This document shows positions 5,791-13,155 of a DNA stretch of 13,170 nt, piece by piece (the stretch's first letter is position 1; each line of letters opens with the position of its first letter). The stretch is from an uncultured Eubacteriales bacterium (GTDB lineage: Bacteria; Bacillota; Clostridia; Oscillospirales; Oscillospiraceae). The notes beneath the pieces were generated by a model, which made no database searches, was not told the origin of the DNA, and saw only the letters and a program-made list of their open reading frames with translations. The DNA lies in contig CABSFY010000065.1 of assembly GCA_902477055.1 (NCBI GenBank), positions 1 to 13,170 on the forward strand, in the 5' to 3' direction. The translations under genes were made by a program, and so were the position numbers.

Positions 5791-6267
5791 TCAGCGCTCG
5801 TGCGCAATTTTCCCGGTAAGATGCTCGATCGTGATCTCAAACATCTGGGCGGGCTTGGTGGACGCGGCGATGGCTTCCTCGACCAACGCTTCGCTGGGGT
5901 AGTATTTCATGGCAAAGCGCTTGAGCAGGGCGACGGACTCGGCATCGTCGGGCAGCAGGCGGCAGCGGCCAAAGACGACCACACTCTGCAAATACGGCGC
6001 CCACGCCTCGTCGCGGACGGTTTCGTTGCCCCAGACGGTGAAGCAGACGCGGTCGTCGGCCTTGAGCGCATCGACCTTGTGGCCAACGTGGCCGCCGTGG
6101 AAATAAATCTTTCCGCCGGCTTCGTCGTAGTAATAATTGATCGGAAAGGCATAGGGATAGCCGCCCTCGCCGTTCACGGCCAGCGTTCCGCGCCGCGCAT
6201 CATGAAGCAGGTGCTTTGCCTCCGCTTCATCCAGCGCATATTTCTTCTTTCGCATCGGTCGAAACAT
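5791..6267 (-). CDS. NimA-like pyridoxamine 5'-phosphate oxidase-family flavoprotein
   Basis: The product is 158 residues, cytosolic. I chose ATG 6267 (MFRPMRKKKY), 8 nt after AAAAGGAG; an open frame ten codons longer has no such site. The FMN-binding split barrel is visible: G-T-L-A-V-N-G-E-G-G-Y-P-Y-A-F-P-I-N-Y (27-45), I-Y-F-H-G-G-H-V-G-H-K (54-64) with His57, His60 and His63, then V-C-F-T-V-W (74-79). This pattern is typical of the NimA/5-nitroimidazole-resistance-like branch, whose members bind FMN and are often general redox proteins; resistance should not be assumed. Length is normal. It lies downstream of the unknown 568-residue gene on the same strand with a 155-nt gap, so it probably has its own promoter. 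A terminator follows its stop at 5716-5753. Confidence 0.88.
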   Translation of the reverse strand: MFRPMRKKKYALDEAEAKHLLHDARRGTLAVNGEGGYPYAFPINYYYDEAGGKIYFHGGHVGHKVDALKADDRVCFTVWGNETVRDEAWAPYLQSVVVFGRCRLLPDDAESVALLKRFAMKYYPSEALVEEAIAASTKPAQMFEITIEHLTGKIAHER

Positions 6268-6303
6268 TTTTAACACTCCTTTTGGGATTCTTTGCATTCA
6301 AGT

Positions 6304-6341
6304 GACGGTTCCGAACAGACGAAAAGATTGCGGAAACCGTC
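6304..6341. promoter_or_regulatory. Imperfect inverted repeat in the leader of the PNPOx-like gene
   Basis: GACGGTTCCG (6304-6313) pairs with CGGAAACCGTC (6331-6341) apart from one bulged A, with a 17-nt loop. It lies ~36 bp upstream of the flavoprotein start, in the 155-nt gap 6268-6422. No T-run follows on either strand, so it is not an evident terminator for the 568-residue gene. It may be an operator or a leader hairpin. I see no convincing -10/-35 pair in this gap. Confidence 0.35.
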
Positions 6342-6422
6342 AACGGCAGTGCAAGGCAAGTACAACGATTGACACGATATCATCCCTTCGTCAGACAACC
6401 TTTGGCGTGCTTTTTTGCTGCG

Positions 6423-8129
6423 TTATTTCGCTGCGGGGTCCAGCCGCCAGACATGGAGGGAAATGTGTTCGTCATAACCGTCAAAAAGAAAGCCGTGAGA
6501 ATCCGGCGCCCGTTTCTCTGTTACATAAACTACATCGTTGTCTTGTATGACTTCGCTGATGATGCCGGGAACGGAAACCGGATAGCCTTCCACAAGCAGC
6601 TTACCTGGTGCGGGCAGCTTGCAGCGTGATAGCAGCGTCCCTTCGCGGTCAAAAACAAACAGTGCGTTAAAGCGCTCCGGCACGGCGAGGATTCGACCGT
6701 CGTTCAGCATGGCGATAGGGTAGGCGGGGATTTCTAGCCGGACCTTTTCCTCCGCGCCGCTGCGCAGATCAAAAAGGTGTACCGTCCGGCGATCGTCGCA
6801 GTCCCAAAGCAGCTCACCGCAGAACTGAGATTCCTTGAAGTAGCCGCTGCAGGAGTAGGGAAGCCGGCGGATTTCCTCCAAAGCGTCGTTAAGAAGAACC
6901 AATGATTTTGTACTGCGTTCATAATAGACAAATGCGCCAATGGATGCGGCATATGCCAAATGGGTTACACCCAACGAACAGGGAATACGAACGTGGCGCA
7001 CAAGCGTACCGGTTTCTCCATCAAGCTGCCAGATCATGGCATCGGTTGCGACATACCTGTTGATCGAACCGGCGAACAGTGTGACCAAGCCGTCCGGCGC
7101 AGTGTGGATGTATTCAATATGAATGTAGTCCTCCTGCTCCGGTGTGAATTGCCAAAGCATTGCGCTGTCCGGCGACAGGCAGCGCACATCACCACGGCCG
7201 CGCATTTGGGACCATGACGACGCATCCTGATGTTCTCGTATCACGTTGGAAAACAGAATGACGAGTCCTCCGTCCCCTCGCCGCCAGATCACGCGTTCCG
7301 GAGCGTCGCGAAACGGACCTAAAATCCGCTGCTCATCTGTTGAACAATCGTATAGAAATAAATAGTGCAGTACTGCCGCTGTTCCGCGGAACACGTGTAC
7401 GCCCCACTGCATCGGGCTTTCTGTCATCGGATAGGCGATGAGACTTTCTGCTCCGGGAACACGATATTTTTTGATGAAGTCAGAATAAAGCAGACACATT
7501 ACGTCAATGTTCTTATTCTCTGCCTTCAGCCGCTTAAGAAGTACCTCCCGCAGCTTTGCGTTTTCCGGCCACTCCGCTTGTGGGACCTCGGTCAGGACGT
7601 ATTGATTCGGCCGCTTTCGCAGCAGCGTCTCCCGCGTCTTGACCGCTCCCAGCGTTTTGTCGCCCCTTGCAACAACGCGCGGGATATCTTCCGTGTCGTC
7701 GAACACCGCTGCGCCGAGTGCTTCCTCCAGAAGCTGCACCTGCTCCTCCAGGGAACAGCAGCGCTGCGCATAGCGAAACGCTTTGGAGGCCAGATCGTCG
7801 CCGAACAGCGCGTCCAATCGCTTGCCGAGCTTCGACCATGAGGAATTGCTGTCGCATGACGCGCACTTTTTGCCGCGCTGATACAGATCACAGGAAAATA
7901 GCTCGTCGTCGAAATAAAAGAAAAACAGCGCTGTAGCCTCGGTGCCTTTCGTCAGCTGCTTCGCCAGCTTACGGTAGCGTGCGCCCGGCTCCGGGTCGTT
8001 CTCGATCGAGGTCGCGACGGTCAGCCAGGGGAGATTTTGCGTGCGAAGGGTGTCGGTCGGCGCAAGGAGCGGTTCGACTGCCGATGCTTCAGCGCCGTAC
8101 AGGCTCAGGGTCGTCAACGTCATTCCCAT
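6423..8129 (-). CDS. Unrecognised 568-residue protein with probable C-terminal beta-propeller
   Basis: I do not recognise this family. The ATG at 8129 follows CGGAGG with a 9-nt spacer that contains seven C on the coding strand; a second in-frame ATG six nt later is less well placed. There is no signal peptide or clear membrane segment. The N-terminal ~185 residues are mixed alpha/beta with a Cys cluster (C80, C89, C92, C124, C125, including C-A-S-C) that could bind metal. Residues ~225-565 contain about six or seven beta-strand groups spaced like propeller blades, for example V-I-W-R-R-G-D-G-G-L-V-I-L-F, L-L-W-D-C-D-D-R-R-T-V-H-L-F-D-L and A-L-F-V-F-D-R-E-G-T-L-L. It starts 27 nt after proC, so it is probably co-transcribed with proBAC, but nothing links it to proline synthesis. 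A scaffold or ligand-binding role is possible; function unknown. Confidence 0.8.
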   Translation of the reverse strand: MGMTLTTLSLYGAEASAVEPLLAPTDTLRTQNLPWLTVATSIENDPEPGARYRKLAKQLTKGTEATALFFFYFDDELFSCDLYQRGKKCASCDSNSSWSKLGKRLDALFGDDLASKAFRYAQRCCSLEEQVQLLEEALGAAVFDDTEDIPRVVARGDKTLGAVKTRETLLRKRPNQYVLTEVPQAEWPENAKLREVLLKRLKAENKNIDVMCLLYSDFIKKYRVPGAESLIAYPMTESPMQWGVHVFRGTAAVLHYLFLYDCSTDEQRILGPFRDAPERVIWRRGDGGLVILFSNVIREHQDASSWSQMRGRGDVRCLSPDSAMLWQFTPEQEDYIHIEYIHTAPDGLVTLFAGSINRYVATDAMIWQLDGETGTLVRHVRIPCSLGVTHLAYAASIGAFVYYERSTKSLVLLNDALEEIRRLPYSCSGYFKESQFCGELLWDCDDRRTVHLFDLRSGAEEKVRLEIPAYPIAMLNDGRILAVPERFNALFVFDREGTLLSRCKLPAPGKLLVEGYPVSVPGIISEVIQDNDVVYVTEKRAPDSHGFLFDGYDEHISLHVWRLDPAAK

Positions 8130-8156
8130 GGGGGGGCACCTCCGTTTTATTTGACT

Positions 8157-8954
8157 TTATACCAGCTTTTTCGTTTTCTCGTAAGCTGCCAGCACGGCCT
8201 CCATCGCCGCCGAGCGGAAGCCGGCTGCTTCCAATGCGCGAACACCGGCGATCGTGCTGCCGCCGGGGCTGCACACGGCGTCCTTGAGCGCCTCCGGATG
8301 CGTTCCGCCTTCCAGTACCAGCTTGGCGCTGCCGAGCAGCATCTGCGCGGCATATTCCTGCGCCTTCGCCCGCGGCAGACCGCAGGCAACGCCGCCGTCG
8401 GCCAGCGCTTGAGCGAACATATACGCAAACGCCGGGCCGCAGCCTGCAACGGCCGACGCGGCGTCGATCAGGCGCTCCGGCAGCTCGTCGATGCGCCCGG
8501 ATTCCCGCATCAGCTCGCAAAATGCCGCTGCGTCCTCCTGTGTCGCCAGTGTTCCCCGGCAGAGCAGCATCATCCCGCTGCCGACGGCGCACGGCGTGTT
8601 CGGCATGATGCGCAGGATGCGTTTTCCGGGGAAATACACCTCCAGCGCCGCCAGCGAAACCCCGGCCAGCATCGACACCAGCACGCAGTCCGATGCCGCC
8701 ACGGCGGCCTGAAGCTGTGGCGCGGTCTTTTCCAGCATCTGCGGCTTAATGCCCAGAAATACGAACTTGCTGTCGGCGATCAGCCGGTCTGCTGAAACGG
8801 CGCGACAGCCCAGCCGGTCGGCGGCTGCCTGCGTATGCTCCGGCGTGCTGCACGTGACGGCAACGCGTTCCGGCGAAACGGCCCTGCACGCCGCCTGCGC
8901 CAACGCGCCGCCCATGTTGCCTGCGCCATAAAACCCTGCGAGATATGCTTGCAT
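8157..8954 (-). CDS. proC: Pyrroline-5-carboxylate reductase
   Basis: The product is 265 residues, the normal length. It reduces 1-pyrroline-5-carboxylate to L-proline with NAD(P)H, the last step of proline synthesis in the cytosol. The N-terminal Rossmann motif is G-F-Y-G-A-G-N-M-G (7-15). Family signatures R-I-M-P-N-T-P (115-121), A-G-C-G-P-A-F (170-176) and the C-terminal D-A-V-C-S-P-G-G-S-T (225-234) are all intact. The ATG at 8954 follows AGGAG, which overlaps the proA stop; the two genes are 11 nt apart. It is third in proB-proA-proC and is followed 27 nt later by the unrecognised gene. Confidence 0.97.
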   Translation of the reverse strand: MQAYLAGFYGAGNMGGALAQAACRAVSPERVAVTCSTPEHTQAAADRLGCRAVSADRLIADSKFVFLGIKPQMLEKTAPQLQAAVAASDCVLVSMLAGVSLAALEVYFPGKRILRIMPNTPCAVGSGMMLLCRGTLATQEDAAAFCELMRESGRIDELPERLIDAASAVAGCGPAFAYMFAQALADGGVACGLPRAKAQEYAAQMLLGSAKLVLEGGTHPEALKDAVCSPGGSTIAGVRALEAAGFRSAAMEAVLAAYEKTKKLV

Positions 8955-8965
8955 GATACCTTCTC

Positions 8966-10222
8966 CTATCGAATCTGCCCGTTACCGGTGATAATATATT
9001 TGTAAGTACTCAGCTCGTCCAGCCCCATCGGCCCGCGCGCATGGAGCTTCTGCGTCGAGATGCCCATCTCGCAGCCGAGGCCGAACTCACCGCCGTCGGT
9101 GAAGCGGGTGGAGGCGTTGACGTACACGGCAGCGCTGTCCACCTGCGTCGTGAATTGCGCGGCGTTGTTCTGGTTCTCGGTGACGATTGCGTCGCTGTGG
9201 CCGGTCGAGTGTGCGGCGATATGCGCGATGGCCTCCGTGAGAGAATCCACGATCTTGACCGCCAGAATGTAGTCTAAAAACTCCGTGTCGAAATCATCCT
9301 TAACAGCAGGAACGCCGGGAATGATATCTGCGGCCTTCTCATCCAACCGCAGCTCCACCGGCTGCCAGCCTAATTCGATTCGTTCGTCAACCAATGCCTT
9401 TTTCAGCATTGGCAGAAAGCGTTCGGCAACGGCGCGATGGACCAGACAGACTTCCTCAGCATTGCAGACGGAGGGACGGCTGGTTTTTGCATTGACAATA
9501 ATGCGAAGCGCTTTGTCCAAGTCGGCAAATTCGTCCACGTACACGTGGCAGATGCCGGTCCCGGTCTGGATGCAGGGGACAGTGGCGTTCTCCACGCAGG
9601 CGCGGATGAGTCCGGCACCGCCGCGCGGGATGAGCAGGTCGACCAGTCCGCTGGCCTGCATCAGCTCCCGTGCGCTCTCGCGCGAGGTGTCCTGCACCAG
9701 ATTCAGAATGTCAGGATTCCCGCCGACCGAGGCGATACCGTTTTTGAGCGCCGCGACGATCGCCGAGGCCGAGCGGATGGACTCCTTCCCGCTGCGCAGG
9801 ACGCAGACGTTGCCGCTTTTCAGCGTCAGTGCGGCGGCATCGGAGGTCACGTTTGGGCGGCTTTCATAGATAATCGCGACGAGGCCCAGCGGGACCTGTA
9901 CTTTGCGGATGACCAGACCGTTTGGCCGTGTGACCTCCGAGAGGATCCGGCCCGTGTGGTCCGGCAGGGCGGTCAGCGCCCGGATGCCGTCGGCCATGCC
10001 GTGCAGGCGGTTCTCGTCCAGCAGCAAGCGGTCGAGCATGACCTTGGAGATGCTGTTTCTTGCGGCTTCCATATCGGCTGCGTTCGCCTGTAAAATTTCC
10101 TCCTGTGCAGCCAGCAGATGGTCCGCCATCGTGCGCAGCATTTGATTCTTTGCAGCCTCATCCATATCGCGCAGGCTGCCCCAGGCGGCCTTGGTGCGCA
10201 GCAATAATTCTCTTGTGGTCAT
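8966..10222 (-). CDS. proA: Glutamate-5-semialdehyde dehydrogenase (gamma-glutamyl phosphate reductase)
   Basis: The product is 418 residues, the normal length. It reduces gamma-glutamyl phosphate to glutamate 5-semialdehyde with NADPH, the second step of proline synthesis. I chose ATG 10222 (MTTRELLLRTK), 7 nt after AAAGGAG; a frame reaching 34 codons further upstream overlaps proB and has no site. The aldehyde-dehydrogenase fold is intact: I-Y-E-S-R-P-N-V-T (118-126), L-K-S-G-N-V-C-V-L-R-S-G-K-E (134-147), catalytic Cys253 in S-R-P-S-V-C-N-A-E-E, and a C-terminal E-F-G-L-G-C-E-M-G-I-S-T-Q-K-L segment. Its start overlaps the proB stop by 4 nt (ATGA), consistent with translational coupling and with the need to pass the unstable acyl-phosphate from ProB to ProA. 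Confidence 0.97.
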   Translation of the reverse strand: MTTRELLLRTKAAWGSLRDMDEAAKNQMLRTMADHLLAAQEEILQANAADMEAARNSISKVMLDRLLLDENRLHGMADGIRALTALPDHTGRILSEVTRPNGLVIRKVQVPLGLVAIIYESRPNVTSDAAALTLKSGNVCVLRSGKESIRSASAIVAALKNGIASVGGNPDILNLVQDTSRESARELMQASGLVDLLIPRGGAGLIRACVENATVPCIQTGTGICHVYVDEFADLDKALRIIVNAKTSRPSVCNAEEVCLVHRAVAERFLPMLKKALVDERIELGWQPVELRLDEKAADIIPGVPAVKDDFDTEFLDYILAVKIVDSLTEAIAHIAAHSTGHSDAIVTENQNNAAQFTTQVDSAAVYVNASTRFTDGGEFGLGCEMGISTQKLHARGPMGLDELSTYKYIITGNGQIR

Positions 10223-10995
10223 TTTGCGGCTCCTTTCGTCAAAAAACGGGTGCCGACGGGCTTTCCGGCGGCGATATCGTAGAGAATGAGCGGGTTTTTT
10301 CCGTTGGCGATCAGCATTTCGCATCCGGCCTCCGTCGCGATGGCGGCGGCACGCAGCTTTGTCACCATGCCGCCGGTTCCCAGTACCGAGCCTTTCCCGC
10401 CCGCCAGCGCATATACCTCCTCGGTCAGCTCCGGCACGACGGAGATCAGCTTCGCGTTCGGGTTTTCGTGCGGGTCGCTATCGTATAATCCGTCGATATC
10501 AGACAGCAGCACCAACAGCTCTGCCCGGACGCTGGCCGAAACGGTTGCCGAGAGCGTGTCGTTGTCACCGATCACGATCTCGTCGGTAGACACGGTGTCG
10601 TTTTCGTTGATGATGGGCAGCACCCGCATGGACAGCAGCCGCTCCAGTGTGTTGTGGAAATTGGTCTTGCGGACGGGATCGTTCACGTCCGGGCCGGTGA
10701 TGAGAAGCTGCGCCACCGTGTGGTTGTACTCGGTGAACAGCTTGTCATAGGTATACATCAGTTCACATTGGCCGACTGCTGCCGCAGCCTGCTTCGTTGG
10801 AATGTCCGTCGGCCGCTCCGGCAGATTCAGCTTGCCGATGCCCATTGCAATGGCACCGGAGGATACCAGAATGACCTCATGCCCCGCGTTTTTCAGGTCA
10901 CTCAGGACCTTACAAAGGCATTCGATCCGCGCAATATTCAGCCGCCCCGTCGGATGGGCCAGCGTCGATGTACCGACTTTGACAACAATTCTCAT
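10219..10995 (-). CDS. proB: Glutamate 5-kinase, short form without PUA domain
   Basis: The product is 258 residues. It phosphorylates L-glutamate to gamma-glutamyl phosphate, the committed and normally proline-inhibited step. The amino-acid-kinase fold is complete: K-V-G-T-S-T-L (6-12), V-I-L-V-S-S-G-A-I-A-M-G (41-52), A-V-G-Q (73-76), I-I-N-E-N-D-T-V (128-135) and I-G-D-N-D-T-L-S-A (142-150), then a G-T-G-G-M-V-T-K nucleotide-site loop. The C-terminal ~100-residue PUA domain of the E. coli type (~367 residues) is absent, as in a number of Firmicutes; the frame ends cleanly at a TGA overlapping proA, so this is a natural short form, not a truncation. ATG 10995 follows AGAGGT. It is the first gene of the proline operon. 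Confidence 0.96.
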   Translation of the reverse strand: MRIVVKVGTSTLAHPTGRLNIARIECLCKVLSDLKNAGHEVILVSSGAIAMGIGKLNLPERPTDIPTKQAAAAVGQCELMYTYDKLFTEYNHTVAQLLITGPDVNDPVRKTNFHNTLERLLSMRVLPIINENDTVSTDEIVIGDNDTLSATVSASVRAELLVLLSDIDGLYDSDPHENPNAKLISVVPELTEEVYALAGGKGSVLGTGGMVTKLRAAAIATEAGCEMLIANGKNPLILYDIAAGKPVGTRFLTKGAAK

Positions 10996-11058
10996 AAGCT
11001 ACCTCTTTTGTGTATTTCTTTCGGAAAAATATACGCTGTATTTCGCGCTTTTTTGATA

Positions 11059-11064
11059 AGTATA
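11059..11064 (-). promoter_or_regulatory. Candidate -10 element of the proBAC operon
   Basis: On the minus strand TATACT (11064-11059) lies about 64 nt upstream of the proB start, preceded by TAG. Only a weak -35 (CTGGAA, 18-bp spacer) can be proposed. The leader it implies (about 55-60 nt) is too short for a proline T-box, and I see no T-box or specifier structure in 10996-11129. The 313-nt gap 10996-11308 otherwise holds the terminator at 11130-11163 and the remnant at 11185-11295. Confidence 0.4.
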
Positions 11065-11129
11065 CTACCTGCGCCGCATAATTTCCAGTATTATTTTATC
11101 TTTTTCCAGCGGAAGCGATCGATAAAAAC

Positions 11130-11163
11130 CGGGCAGCCATAGCACTTTGACTATGGCTGCCCG
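11130..11163 (-). terminator. Intrinsic terminator upstream of proB, for the SipW-type gene
   Basis: A perfect 13-bp stem (11130-11142 with 11151-11163) with an 8-nt loop is followed on the minus strand by GTTTTTAT. It separates the exported-protein gene (stop at 11309) from the proBAC promoter. The plus-strand tail (TGATTTT) is weaker. Confidence 0.85.
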
Positions 11164-11184
11164 TGATTTTATCCGGTTTTCACC

Positions 11185-11295
11185 TTAAGGGACCCGTATC
11201 AGATGCACACCACGATCCTTGCACAGCTTTACGAGGTCTGCGGGAATGTCCGCCGAGGTCTTGGTAAACTGACCGCGGCGGAGGGGGCTTGGGGA
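11185..11295 (-). pseudogene. Possible C-terminal remnant of an unidentified protein
   Basis: Between two stops the minus strand encodes 36 residues ending in F-T-K-T-S-A-D-I-P-A-D-L-V-K-L-C then K-D-R-G-V-H-L-I-R-V-P and TAA. The composition and amphipathic pattern look like a genuine protein C-terminus rather than random translation. There is no start codon or ribosome binding site, and the frame is closed just before the SipW-type gene. It may be the tail of a gene displaced when that gene was inserted. I do not recognise the family. Confidence 0.3.
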
Positions 11296-11308
11296 TTAAG
11301 GAACTCTA

Positions 11309-13090
11309 TTACTTGGAAACGACATACCACTCGCCGTCCTGTGTGGTCGTGCAGCCTTCGCCGAGAACGATCTTGCCCGTTTTAGCGTTAACGGGGTCAA
11401 CAGTCGTAACACCGGGATTGTAGTTTTTGAACGAGCCGCCATTGACTGTAATCGTACAGTCGGCAGTCGCGTTATCCTGATGATTCAAAACAAAATAAGT
11501 GCCGTTAGACGGAGTTGCCGTTTCAAACTTGCCGCCGTTAATTGTTACGGTAGCCTTTGAGCCAGAGGACCAACTTGTACACACAAAGATACAGGAAGTC
11601 CCCTCACTTGTGCCATAGAAATGGCCGCCGTTGATGATGAGCTTGCCGTAGTTGCCTGCACGAACTGCACAGGTTACCTTGTTGGGATAGGTCTTATCCG
11701 AGCCGATAACCGCGCCGGTCTGTGCAGCACTGCTGTCATTTATAGTGAGGTTTCCGTTTCTACCGCCGATGTACAATACGCTGCCGTTATTGGGCTTAAC
11801 ACCCTCTGCGTATTCCAGTTTAATGGTATGACCGTTCAAATCGAAGAAGAACTTTTTACCCGACATATAAATTTCGCCGGGAACGGTAATATCATTTACC
11901 AATTTCAAATATGCGCCCTTTTTGAGCTTTTCGATTTGCATAGCCTGTTCGGCAGTTGCAATCAAATAAGGATTTGCCTCTGTTCCGTTGCCGCCGTTAA
12001 AGGCGCTGTCGGAAACAATCGCGGTAAAGGGAGAGAAATCATCGGTGGTAAAGGTCACATAGCCGGCAGCAGCATCATAGAAATACCGGTCATTTGCGGT
12101 CAGGCTGTTGACATCAGCAACCTTCGCAAGCGCCATTTCATTATGATAGAAGTCAACAATATTCAGGTTCTTTCCAAGCTGCATAGACACGGTAAAGAAC
12201 TTGCCGCTCTTAGCGGTAACCTTGTTGCCGTCCTGATCGACCAGCTTGACCTCGACAGTCAGCGCCTTGGTGCCAGCCACAACAGTAATGTTAGACGGAG
12301 TTTCGCCCTTGCTCTTGATCAGGGTAAGCTCACTTGCAGTCGTACTGCCCGCAGGGATCGTCGCCTGAATCGTAGGCGCAGTATCTCTATCCTTTACCAC
12401 AGTATCGCCATCCGCAGCGACCGGTACAGTCGCTGCAACATTGTCGTACCATGTGTCGAACTGGGGCGTACCGTCTGCGTCCTTATCATAAGTATTGCCG
12501 AAGCTGTCGCTCTCCACGGTGTCCTGCGTGGCGTAGACATTGATACTGATGCCTTCAATGGATTCCTTCTGATACTCGTTTCCGGCATCCCTGTCCATCG
12601 TACCGGAAATAGTGAAGATATCAAAATCAACAGTATCATTATTCTTCGCAGCCAAGCTATGCTCGCTGCCCATGATAAAATCGGCACCGTCCAGATGCAT
12701 TGTCCAGTCGATAACTTCGTTCAGCTTTGCGCTGCCCTGAATTCCGGAAACGACGACCTTATATTTCAGCGCCAGATTGCCGTTGTTGACAACTCTCAGC
12801 TCGGGCAGGGTATAGGTGCAGCCCGGCTCCCACAGGATTTGAGTCCCATCAGCGGGAAGCTTGCCATTTACGAGGAACGAAAGCGTTTTGCCCTCGGCAG
12901 TGACCCAGTTGCCGGTATTGTCCTTCATCTGCAATTCAATGTTCAAATTACCCGCCTGAATCTTGTTGACCCCGGTGGATGCGGTATCGGTGAACCACGC
13001 AAAGGTGGTGCCGATGAGCATTGCAGCACACAGGAGTATCGCCAGTGTACTGAAAATCAATGCCCGCTTTGTGGATTTACTACTTGTCAT
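11309..13090 (-). CDS. SipW-dependent (TasA/camelysin-like) exported protein with C-terminal beta-helix domain
   Basis: The product is 593 residues. I chose ATG 13090 (MTSSKSTKRA), 9 nt after GAGGAGGT, not the in-frame ATG ten codons earlier. Residues ~8-40 are a SipW-type signal segment (positive S-T-K-R-A, hydrophobic core, then T-T-F-A-W-F-T-D-T-A-S-T-G), followed by A-G-N-L-N-I-E-L, as in TasA/CalY matrix-fibre proteins. A beta-sandwich of that family occupies about 40-215. Residues ~255-360 look Ig/ZU5-like, ending in F-S-P-F-T-A-I-V. From ~365 a G-N-G-T-E-A-N-P-Y-L-I leader opens a right-handed beta-helix with repeats such as L-I-I-N-G-G-H-F and V-T-I-N-G-G-K-F up to the C-terminus. There is no LPXTG anchor. 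A dedicated SipW peptidase and partners are expected outside the right edge. It looks less GC-rich than neighbouring genes, which hints at separate origin. Role in surface fibres or adhesion is inferred. Confidence 0.85.
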   Translation of the reverse strand: MTSSKSTKRALIFSTLAILLCAAMLIGTTFAWFTDTASTGVNKIQAGNLNIELQMKDNTGNWVTAEGKTLSFLVNGKLPADGTQILWEPGCTYTLPELRVVNNGNLALKYKVVVSGIQGSAKLNEVIDWTMHLDGADFIMGSEHSLAAKNNDTVDFDIFTISGTMDRDAGNEYQKESIEGISINVYATQDTVESDSFGNTYDKDADGTPQFDTWYDNVAATVPVAADGDTVVKDRDTAPTIQATIPAGSTTASELTLIKSKGETPSNITVVAGTKALTVEVKLVDQDGNKVTAKSGKFFTVSMQLGKNLNIVDFYHNEMALAKVADVNSLTANDRYFYDAAAGYVTFTTDDFSPFTAIVSDSAFNGGNGTEANPYLIATAEQAMQIEKLKKGAYLKLVNDITVPGEIYMSGKKFFFDLNGHTIKLEYAEGVKPNNGSVLYIGGRNGNLTINDSSAAQTGAVIGSDKTYPNKVTCAVRAGNYGKLIINGGHFYGTSEGTSCIFVCTSWSSGSKATVTINGGKFETATPSNGTYFVLNHQDNATADCTITVNGGSFKNYNPGVTTVDPVNAKTGKIVLGEGCTTTQDGEWYVVSK

Positions 13091-13129
13091 TGTTGTTTTA
13101 CCTCCTCTTTCATGGTTCAATGACAGTAT

Positions 13130-13155
13130 GTAAACACTTATTTTACAGTGATTAC
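13130..13155. promoter_or_regulatory. Inverted repeat upstream of the SipW-type gene
   Basis: GTAAACACT (13130-13138) and AGTGATTAC (13147-13155) form 9-bp arms with one mismatch and an 8-nt AT-rich centre, 40-65 bp upstream of the start. The position suits an operator over a promoter, but no clear -10/-35 pair can be fixed in the 80 bp available. Confidence 0.4.

Noticed and set aside
5791..6267. Nitroimidazole-resistance (nim) gene call
   Set aside because: The FMN split-barrel family is broad, and membership in the NimA-like branch does not by itself indicate drug reduction, so only the family is assigned.
6268..6422. Terminator for the 568-residue gene in the gap before the flavoprotein gene
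   Set aside because: The only notable structure (6304-6341) is not followed by a T-run on the minus strand; read-through cannot be excluded.
10996..11129. Proline T-box or other riboswitch upstream of proB
   Set aside because: The leader from the only plausible -10 is under 65 nt, with no T-box sequence, specifier loop or terminator/antiterminator pair.
11621..13123. Plus-strand open frame of about 500 codons opposite the SipW-type gene
   Set aside because: The minus-strand reading has a clear signal segment, ribosome binding site and beta-helix repeats; the antisense frame is a codon-bias shadow without domains.
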